Positions 1 to 5,514 of a stretch of DNA of 14,408 nt are shown here, in pieces. Below the pieces are notes generated by a model that saw nothing but the letters and a program-made list of their open reading frames with translations, did not search any database and was not told where the DNA came from. The DNA comes from Euryarchaeota archaeon UBA438 (GTDB lineage Archaea > Thermoplasmatota > Poseidoniia > Poseidoniales > Thalassarchaeaceae). The DNA is taken from NCBI GenBank assembly GCA_002504435.1, contig DAQP01000010.1, positions 1-14,408 on the forward strand, in the 5' to 3' direction. The position numbers were made by a program, and so were the translations under genes. Every line of letters begins with the position of its first letter. Positions within the stretch are counted from its first letter, which is position 1.

Positions 1-73
1 TGGGTAAGCCGGCGCAGGACATGGCTGATATAAACGCAACGTATTGGAAGACGCAGGAGGCGAGACCGAGAAA

Positions 74-1003
74 TCACTTCATCAGGTCATCGAGTCCACG
101 AGCCAATGCAGGCGCAGCACTAACGACGGCACGTGGATTCGGAAGCGAATCAGTCGTGAAAACGCCATCAACATGGTTAGCAAGTTTGGATAGCGCTCCC
201 CCGGTGAAAAGTCCGTGAGTGCAGGCCGCAAATACGGCCGTAGCACCCTGACGCCTCAGGGCATCGCTAGCACGGCAAATAGTCCCGCCAGTACTGATCA
301 TGTCATCTACTATGGCGACAACCTTCCCGTCAACGTCCAAATCCTTGGGCGTGTGCTCTATTGTATGGGCATCTATTCTTGTCTTCTCAAGGTATGAGAA
401 CTCGCAATCCATCAGTCCTGCCACCTCTGAAGCGCGAGATATCGCACCCTTGTCAGGACTAAGGATGAAGTCAGGCTTGCTGTCATTGCCCAGGAGATCG
501 GCAATCTCAGGCATGGAGCTTACGAATTTCACAGGGACGCTCATGTTTTCCAGAACCATTGGCTCGTGAAGGTCCAGGATGACTATGCCCTCGCAAATCC
601 TTCCCATTATGTCCGCTATCACACGGGCTGAAATCGCCTCTCCCGGTGAGAACCTCTTGTCCTGCCTTGCGTATCCGAAGTAAGGTATGGCAAGATAGAC
701 CCCCGGTCCCACATCGTCGAGCTTTTGTGGCTCCTCGCCCCTGTAATTGGACAAATCCCCCCTTCTGACATCCCCGATTGCCTCGAGAAGCAAGATAGTA
801 CGCATTATCCCCGAGTCGGGGTATGTGTTAGAGACGAGGATAACAGGCTCGGATCGGATTAGTTCGAAAGACTCGCTGGGAACGCGGACATAACCCTCGC
901 CGTCTGGGAATTTCCTGCTCTCCAGACTGACGTACTCCATACCCATGATGTCTGCTAGTGAGGCGGCCAATTCGCGGCCGGATGAGCCGCTAACTACTGG
1001 CAT
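74..1003 (-). CDS. prs: Ribose-phosphate pyrophosphokinase (PRPP synthetase)
   Basis: Makes PRPP from ribose-5-phosphate and ATP, feeding purine, pyrimidine, histidine and NAD synthesis in the cytosol. The 309-aa product starts with the family pattern (VVSGSSGRELAASLA), has the flexible-loop signature YFGYARQDKRFSPGE near residues 108-122 and the PRPP-binding loop VAIVDDMISTGGT near residues 229-241. It is slightly longer than typical archaeal enzymes (about 285 aa) because of an insertion near residues 79-100 (RRGDLSNYRGEEPQKLDDVG). The ATG at 1003 is the only usable start: an in-frame stop lies upstream without another start codon. An AAGGAGG sequence (1025-1031) sits 21 nt upstream, too far for a normal ribosome-binding site. 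The gene lies 61 nt downstream of tRNA-Ile on the same strand and may be cotranscribed with it. The family call is secure. Confidence 0.95.
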   Translation of the reverse strand: MPVVSGSSGRELAASLADIMGMEYVSLESRKFPDGEGYVRVPSESFELIRSEPVILVSNTYPDSGIMRTILLLEAIGDVRRGDLSNYRGEEPQKLDDVGPGVYLAIPYFGYARQDKRFSPGEAISARVIADIMGRICEGIVILDLHEPMVLENMSVPVKFVSSMPEIADLLGNDSKPDFILSPDKGAISRASEVAGLMDCEFSYLEKTRIDAHTIEHTPKDLDVDGKVVAIVDDMISTGGTICRASDALRRQGATAVFAACTHGLFTGGALSKLANHVDGVFTTDSLPNPRAVVSAAPALARGLDDLMK

Positions 1004-1064
1004 GTGACGATGATGCGACCTGAGCCTCCTTCATGACGCTACCGCTTGTGAGAGAGGGTTAGAG

Positions 1065-1142
1065 TGGTGGGCATGACAGGATTTGAACCTGTGGCCTCCC
1101 GGTTATCAGCCGGGTGCTCCAGCCAAACTAAGCTACACGCCC
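1065..1142 (-). tRNA. tRNA-Ile (anticodon GAU), CCA encoded
   Basis: Read on the minus strand, the acceptor stem is GGGCGTG (1136-1142) pairing with CATGCCC (1069-1075) with one G-U pair. A short D arm GCTT...AGC follows. The anticodon stem CCCGG/CCGGG encloses loop CTGATAA, giving anticodon GAU (Ile). The T arm is ACAGG-TTCAAAT-CCTGT. The discriminator base is A at 1068, followed by CCA at 1065-1067, so the 3' CCA appears to be genome encoded. There is no intron. It lies between the PRC-barrel-like gene and prs, all on one strand. Confidence 0.96.
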
Positions 1143-1179
1143 TTGAGCAGCCGTCCGAGATTGGGTACTGATTTGAAAC

Positions 1180-1782
1180 CTACTCAACATCGGTAAGATC
1201 ACTTTCGTCGCCTTCGCCGTTCAACTTCATGAAGCTTGGAAGTGTTAGAAGCCTCTTCAGGGAGCACCTTAGGATGACTTCGTCCAATCTTGAAGTTGTC
1301 CTGGCCAATTGCCCAACAGGAATGATGAAGCTCTCTTCGATACCATGCTTTTTCCTGACCATGAAGTGGGGAGTTACCACCACTCCTCTGTATGTCCTCT
1401 TGATTTTCACCATGCCCACAACATTGCCTATGTCTATTCCGTCATTGTCCAGAACCGCTCTATCTAGCAACTCATCTGGAGCAAACAACTCCTCTGATAT
1501 CCTAACGGTGTTTCTCCATCTTCTCTGAAGCTCCCGCATTGACTTGGATAGCTTTACTGCTCCATCCGGCCTTATGCTGTGGACCAATTCCTTCGAGAGA
1601 GGCGCGCATTCAGCGGCCTTCCTCATGTATTCCTCTGCAACCCCTGGGACCACTTTTATCCTAAGTGACTGCACGCATTCGTCTCTTGGATGGAATCTCT
1701 CACCAGTGATCACACCCACAAATGTGTCCCCGACATATACGTCTCTTTGCAGTAGTTCCTGTATCCTGTAATCGTCATTCAT
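1180..1782 (-). CDS. PRC-barrel-like protein, function unknown
   Basis: A 200-aa soluble protein without signal peptide or membrane segment. Two stretches resemble PRC-barrel beta folds. One is at the N terminus (RDVYVGDTFVGVITGE, then a strand-like SLRIKVVPG). The second is near the C terminus (ILDNDGIDIG-type turn written here as VLDNDGIDIGNVVGMVKI, then RGVVVTPHFMV and SFIIPVGQLA). Between them is a charged helical linker (SKSMRELQRRWRNTVRISEE). PRC-barrel proteins bind RNA or partner proteins (for example RimM-like), and archaeal versions are mostly uncharacterised, so no precise function is claimed. The ATG at 1782 is preferred. An in-frame TTG at 1830 would add 16 residues, and it falls almost at the transcription start predicted from the TATA-like element at 1854-1863. 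The next gene downstream is tRNA-Ile. Confidence 0.6.
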   Translation of the reverse strand: MNDDYRIQELLQRDVYVGDTFVGVITGERFHPRDECVQSLRIKVVPGVAEEYMRKAAECAPLSKELVHSIRPDGAVKLSKSMRELQRRWRNTVRISEELFAPDELLDRAVLDNDGIDIGNVVGMVKIKRTYRGVVVTPHFMVRKKHGIEESFIIPVGQLARTTSRLDEVILRCSLKRLLTLPSFMKLNGEGDESDLTDVE

Positions 1783-1826
1783 TTTCTCGCCAACCGTTGT
1801 TGAGTGTGCATCCCCCGCGCCTCTCT

Positions 1827-1850
1827 CCAATCACGCAGAGGCTTGATTGG
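1827..1850. promoter_or_regulatory. Dyad CCAATCA-N10-TGATTGG, candidate operator
   Basis: A perfect 7-bp inverted repeat, CCAATCA (1827-1833) and TGATTGG (1844-1850), with a 10-bp spacer. It lies immediately downstream of the minus-strand TATA-like element at 1854-1863, over the expected transcription start of the PRC-barrel gene. A repressor bound here would block polymerase loading or escape. It could instead fold as a small hairpin in a leader. Chance occurrence is not excluded. Confidence 0.4.
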
Positions 1851-1853
1851 CAC

Positions 1854-1863
1854 TTATACTATA
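1854..1863 (-). promoter_or_regulatory. TATA-like element for the PRC-barrel gene
   Basis: The minus strand reads TATAGTATAA, a good archaeal TATA-box match in an AT-rich stretch. Transcription would be expected about 25 nt downstream, near 1830, giving a leader of about 48 nt before the ATG at 1782. Confidence 0.45.
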
Positions 1864-1875
1864 CGTTAACTAAGA

Positions 1876-1961
1876 CTGATAATCCAATTGGAAATTTTAT
1901 CTAGATTGCAATTTTCCTATTGAAAATTTAAAGTGTGTTTGATTATTTGCATGATTATCAG
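1876..1961. repeat. 9-bp inverted repeat arms flanking an AT-rich core
   Basis: CTGATAATC at 1876-1884 is the exact reverse complement of GATTATCAG at 1953-1961. Between the arms lie two near-identical AT-rich direct repeats, ATTGGAAATTTTA (1887-1899) and ATTGAAAATTTAA (1919-1931), 11 of 13 matching and 32 bp apart, close to three helical turns. A partial copy of the right arm, TGATTAT, also occurs at 1940-1946, 12 bp before the matching bases at 1952-1958. The arrangement lies between divergent genes and suggests protein-binding sites, though no regulator is encoded here. Confidence 0.35.
1927..1932 (+). promoter_or_regulatory. TATA-like element TTTAAA for the aminotransferase operon
   Basis: TTTAAA, preceded by an A-rich GAAAA that could serve as a BRE, is the best plus-strand TATA match in the divergent gap. 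The start of transcription would fall near 1955, giving a leader of about 75 nt to the ATG at 2030. Confidence 0.4.
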
Positions 1962-2029
1962 AAATTGGGTTTCGTCTATTCTCGTACCTTTCTGAAGCGC
2001 AGATCAACTCCCTTCCACAGAGAACCTTG

Positions 2030-3574
2030 ATGTGCATCGCGTTACTCCCACATGCGATGGCAGGTGTGTTGGAACTCCTGAACTCGATTCGCGAAAGGAC
2101 GGGAGAATCAGGAACCCCTGGCCTCCCGGATGATGTCATTCTGAAATTCTCTGAAACAGACCCCGCACTTTCTAGGGCCATAGAGGAGTCTTTGGAGAAC
2201 TTCGAAAGCCTCTGTTCGGATCAGGGTTCTGACATATTTGCCATGGACGAGGATGAAATGGTCAAGGAAGTTCAGTCCGACTTCGTAAACTTCTACGCAC
2301 CTGAGACAGTGAATCCATACGTAGCTCTAGCAGCGAGGGGCCCCTGGATTGTTACTTCCCACGGCGCAGTTCTGCACGATAATGGCGGATATGGCATGCT
2401 TGGCATGGGACACGGCCCTGATGACGTCATTTCTGCAATGCAGCAGAATTGGGTGATGGCGAATGTGATGACCCCCTCTTTCAGCCAGAAAAGACTGGCA
2501 AGCATGATCAGGACAGAAGTTGGCCATACGCGTGGCCATTGCCCCTTTGACAAGTTCATTTGCCTGAATAGTGGCTCCGAGTCAGTGGCAGTTTCCATGA
2601 GGATTGCCGATCTGAACTCTAAGATTTCAACTGGTCCAGGCGGACCTCATGAAGGCAAGCCAACCAAGCTCCTCGCTCTTGAGCAGGCCTTCCATGGCAG
2701 AACACAGCGCCCAGCGCAGATCTCAGACTCTTGCAGGGGCAAGTACGAGAAGCATCTGGCGACATTCGGGGACAAAGATGGGGTTATGTTCGTCCCCTCC
2801 AATGACGTTGATTCACTCAGGGCAGCATTTGCGCAGGCAGATGATGAGGGATTCTTCATTGAAATGATGGCCATGGAGCCAGTAATGGGGGAGGGCAACC
2901 CTGGCCAATGCGTCACTAGGGAGTTCTATGACGAGGCTCGCCGACTCACTAGTGAACACGGGACATTCCTCTTGGTCGACTCAATACAGGCTGGTTTCCG
3001 TGGACAAGGGTGCCTTAGCATAATCGATTACGATGGCTTCGAAGACTGCGAGGCTCCTGACATGGAGACCTGGTCTAAGGCACTGAGTGCTGGGCAATAC
3101 CCACTTTCCGTAGTCGGACTTAGCGAGAGGGCAGCCCAGACATATGTCGTTGGAGTCTATGGCAACACAATGACGACCAATCCTAGGGCCCTTGAGACAG
3201 CGATCGCTGTCTTAGGCAGGATTACCCCTGATCTCAGGGCCAACATAAGGGAGCGCGGCGCGGAATTCAAGAGTAAGCTGAACCAGCTAATGGAGGAATA
3301 CCCAAACAGGGTTGTTGATGTACAGGGGACCGGTCTACTCCTATGCGCTGAATTGGATCCAGAAACACTGCCTGTGATCGGATTTGGCAGTGTTGAGGAA
3401 TGGTGTCGTAGACAAGGACTAGGGGTTATTCATGGGGGGTCCAATGCACTCAGGTTCACACCCCACTTCGCTATCACCTCCGATGAGATTGACATGATTA
3501 TAGGAATTATCAGACAGGCTCTCGAACACTTCGCAACCGCCGATCAAACTGTCGAGGCAGAGTCTCCAGCTTGA
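2030..3574 (+). CDS. Class-III PLP-dependent aminotransferase, substrate unknown
   Basis: A 514-aa fold-type I, class-III transaminase (the family of GABA, ornithine and lysine 6-aminotransferases). Visible landmarks: NSGSES at about 180-185 (PLP phosphate binding), AFHGR at 220-224 (ring-stacking His222), VDSIQAG at 316-322 (Asp317 for the pyridine nitrogen, Gln320), SKALSAG with the Schiff-base Lys350, and GNTMTTNP for phosphate contacts from the other subunit. The usual DEVQTG signature has Ser in place of Glu and Ala in place of Thr. About 60 N-terminal residues precede the normal family start, so the protein is longer than the usual 420-450 aa. Start choice is uncertain: TTG 2027, ATG 2030 and ATG 2057 are in frame and none has a clear ribosome-binding site. 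It is followed directly by an SDR-like gene in an apparent operon. The substrate cannot be deduced. Confidence 0.88.
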   Translation: MCIALLPHAMAGVLELLNSIRERTGESGTPGLPDDVILKFSETDPALSRAIEESLENFESLCSDQGSDIFAMDEDEMVKEVQSDFVNFYAPETVNPYVALAARGPWIVTSHGAVLHDNGGYGMLGMGHGPDDVISAMQQNWVMANVMTPSFSQKRLASMIRTEVGHTRGHCPFDKFICLNSGSESVAVSMRIADLNSKISTGPGGPHEGKPTKLLALEQAFHGRTQRPAQISDSCRGKYEKHLATFGDKDGVMFVPSNDVDSLRAAFAQADDEGFFIEMMAMEPVMGEGNPGQCVTREFYDEARRLTSEHGTFLLVDSIQAGFRGQGCLSIIDYDGFEDCEAPDMETWSKALSAGQYPLSVVGLSERAAQTYVVGVYGNTMTTNPRALETAIAVLGRITPDLRANIRERGAEFKSKLNQLMEEYPNRVVDVQGTGLLLCAELDPETLPVIGFGSVEEWCRRQGLGVIHGGSNALRFTPHFAITSDEIDMIIGIIRQALEHFATADQTVEAESPA

Positions 3575-3582
3575 GTGATCAA

Positions 3583-4263
3583 ATGGCAAAGAAGATCCAC
3601 ATTGCCGGAGAAGAAGATCTGTTCCACGATGCAATATCCGATAGACTTGCCAGGGCTGGAGCCATTCTGACGGCTGAAGGAGAAGAGGCCGAACTAGTCG
3701 TTTCTCTCGATGAAGGAATTAGTGGCGACATAGCAGTCTTGCCTGCTCACGTTGAGGGAGGAGATGCAAGTCTAGTAATCAGGATTCATGATTTACTGAT
3801 TCCCGATGAAGCCAATGAATGGGGTCCCAGTGATATCCATGAATTGGCATCAATTATTAGAAATGGAGAAACTGCGACAAACCTCTCGGAGTTTATTCCT
3901 AGGCACTGGCTTCACGTCAGGGATGCTACTGATGCCCTTTCATTATTGATCATGGCCGATACAGGTGGCATGCCGGTCGGAAAATTGGATATGGCAGGAA
4001 GACGCGCATGGAGGCCCGAGGAGATCATCGACGAGCTAGCAATTCTTTGGGGCCGTTTCACTGATGCATTGAATTATTCGCATACGACAGAGTCCCTGTC
4101 CTCAATTCCTAGCCCTGTTCCAGATTCCACTGGGGAATCGGTCACTAGACCCGATCTAGGGCCGCTGCACGAGGCTCTGAGGGAACTAGGATCAGACGGA
4201 TGGCATCCGCTGGTACCCATGCGCGTAGCGCTGATGGAGGTCTTCGCTCACGCGGAGAACTAG
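3583..4263 (+). CDS. Reduced extended-SDR (sugar-nucleotide epimerase-like) protein, probably non-catalytic
   Basis: A 226-aa protein whose layout follows NAD-dependent epimerase/dehydratases. An N-terminal beta-alpha unit (IHIAGEEDLFHDAISDRLARAG) stands where the Rossmann glycine loop TGxxGxxG normally is. VIRIHDLLIPD...EWGPSD resembles the R-x-x-N-V-Y-G-P segment. WLHVRDATDALSLLI (about 109-123) resembles the conserved FVHVxDVAxAxxxA element, and GKLDMAGRRAWRPEEIIDEL resembles the NIGxGxxxSxxEL element. The glycine loop is mostly lost, and no Tyr-x3-Lys catalytic pair is visible because the middle third is compressed compared with the usual roughly 310 aa. It may therefore bind a nucleotide or a partner rather than catalyse. 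A TTG at 3571 would overlap the upstream stop (TTGA); the ATG at 3583, with a GAGTG upstream, is chosen. It is probably cotranscribed with the aminotransferase. Homology is inferred from pattern only. Confidence 0.6.
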   Translation: MAKKIHIAGEEDLFHDAISDRLARAGAILTAEGEEAELVVSLDEGISGDIAVLPAHVEGGDASLVIRIHDLLIPDEANEWGPSDIHELASIIRNGETATNLSEFIPRHWLHVRDATDALSLLIMADTGGMPVGKLDMAGRRAWRPEEIIDELAILWGRFTDALNYSHTTESLSSIPSPVPDSTGESVTRPDLGPLHEALRELGSDGWHPLVPMRVALMEVFAHAEN

Positions 4264-4265
4264 AT

Positions 4266-4442
4266 TCAGTTCTTGTCGTTCTGAACCTGTACTCTGATGG
4301 CCTGGGCCATTCCCTTTGCGGCCTGCATAGCCTTGCGGACTCGGGTTCCTGCTGCCTTGTTCCCCTTGTCGTGCTTGACTGCGTCACCCACGGCGTCTTC
4401 TAGCATCTCAATCATATCATGCATCATCTTCTCGACGGACAT
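4266..4442 (-). CDS. Hc1-like histone H1 protein (58 aa)
   Basis: A small open frame coding 58 residues. The core reads KGNKAAGTRVRKAMQ, then KGMAQAIRVQVQ and a terminal NDKN. This matches the family signature of Hc1/bacterial histone H1-like proteins (Pfam Hc1), known from Chlamydia and widespread in Bacteroidota, where short versions have the same GNKAAGTRxRK core. These proteins are small, basic and helical and condense DNA in chlamydiae. The N-terminal half here (MHDMIEMLEDAVGDAV) looks like an amphipathic helix, so the whole protein could be a helical hairpin. There are no disulfides or membrane segments. It lies 63 nt downstream of deoxyhypusine synthase on the same strand, so it may be the last gene of that operon. 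Its stop is 2 bp from the convergent SDR-like gene. No clear ribosome-binding site is seen. An archaeal host would be unusual for this family. Confidence 0.8.
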   Translation of the reverse strand: MSVEKMMHDMIEMLEDAVGDAVKHDKGNKAAGTRVRKAMQAAKGMAQAIRVQVQNDKN

Positions 4443-4505
4443 AACGCAGGCCGGGTGATGGGCCGCTCTTAGCCGTTTTCACGACATACATCGTAATTTT
4501 GACCA

Positions 4506-5501
4506 CTATTGAGAGAACAAATCAGCACCGAGAACCGGCAAAATGACGCTAGCATCGCCCTCTACGACTATCTGAGGGGCCTCTGCCCTCACCTTTCCCC
4601 AGGAAACCGCCTCACGAAGTCGGGCACCTGAGAGTGAACCGTCGTATTCCGGGGCTGTCGTTATTGAAACAGCAGAGTCAAGCCCGCCCCTGTACTGATT
4701 CCACCAGATAACGTGATGCTTGGATATCCCCCCTCCTACCATCAGCGCATGACTTTCCTCGGCAGGCCAGGTCAGGTCGGAAAGGATTTGTTCATCGGCC
4801 ATAAGATCGACAAAGAACTGGGGATTCTTCTGCCTGTGCATGAATAGCTGGGCCCCGATGGAACCATCAGTAATCCCAGGAATCACCATTGGTATCCTAT
4901 GCTTAGCAACCCAGTGCAGTAATGATGACTCATCCTCAATCCTGTCTCCCAGCGCCCAACACAACTCGACTGACCCGAAACCAAGCCACGGATTCTCCGG
5001 GTATTTTTCCTTACGCTCCACTTCTATTTCCTCCAGCCATGGAAGAACCACGTTCTCCAGGATTTCCCCATAGCATTCGTTTGGGACTATTACGTTGCCC
5101 AGCCTATTCAGCCCCTGCTCACCGAGGGCTATGTCGTCCAGGCTGAACTCCCCATGGAAGTACTCCCTGAAAGTCCTCGCAATGTCATGGTCTAGAGTTC
5201 CACAGGTAGTAACTACAACATTGAACGCCTTTCTTTTCACGCCCTCTAGGAAGAATCCCCGGGTGCCAGTCGCACAGAGGCATGCAGGGAAGGAAATCCA
5301 ATTCAGAACACCATCCTTGTCGACATTGCTCATCGACTCTCTAAGTATGTCTCTTGCACTCGCCAGCTTAGTTGCCGTGAAGCCACCAGCTTTCGACATT
5401 TGATCAATCAAGGAACCCACACTGTCCACGGATCCGAAATCGTAGTCCTCGACCGGCATGTCGAAATCGTCGCGCGAATACCTGTCCACACCACCCCGCA
5501 T
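4506..5501 (-). CDS. dys: Deoxyhypusine synthase
   Basis: Transfers the aminobutyl group of spermidine to a lysine of translation factor aIF5A in an NAD-dependent reaction, the first step of hypusine formation in archaea and eukaryotes. The 331-aa sequence has the expected blocks: WISFPACLCATGTRG (69-82), VVTTCGTLDHDIART (96-110), EQGLNRLGNVIVPN (128-141), and the active-site block GGGISKHHVIWWNQYRGG (256-273) with the nucleophilic Lys261 at the position of human Lys329. TTAPEYDGSLSGARLREAVS (281-300) and WGKV complete the substrate pocket. Length is normal. It starts 13 bp after the uvrB stop, with an AGGGG about 9 nt before the ATG, so it is cotranscribed with uvrB. The identification is secure. 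Confidence 0.97.
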   Translation of the reverse strand: MRGGVDRYSRDDFDMPVEDYDFGSVDSVGSLIDQMSKAGGFTATKLASARDILRESMSNVDKDGVLNWISFPACLCATGTRGFFLEGVKRKAFNVVVTTCGTLDHDIARTFREYFHGEFSLDDIALGEQGLNRLGNVIVPNECYGEILENVVLPWLEEIEVERKEKYPENPWLGFGSVELCWALGDRIEDESSLLHWVAKHRIPMVIPGITDGSIGAQLFMHRQKNPQFFVDLMADEQILSDLTWPAEESHALMVGGGISKHHVIWWNQYRGGLDSAVSITTAPEYDGSLSGARLREAVSWGKVRAEAPQIVVEGDASVILPVLGADLFSQ

Positions 5502-5514
5502 CGCTCATTCCCCT

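Noticed and set aside
1..73. TATA-like TTTATATC on the minus strand and an ATG at 22 reading off the left edge
   Set aside because: The ATG is only about 11 nt from the TATA-like site and just seven codons are visible; no gene can be supported.
990..1034. Minus-strand ATG at 1034 giving a 14-codon frame MKEAQVASSSHASS overlapping the prs start
   Set aside because: Very short, ends just inside prs, and has no supporting signal; the AAGGAGG lies inside it rather than before it.
4145..4403. Longer frames on both strands over the end of the SDR-like gene and the Hc1-like gene
   Set aside because: They read as low-complexity Arg/Pro/Ser-rich shadows, while the 58-aa minus-strand frame has clear family similarity.
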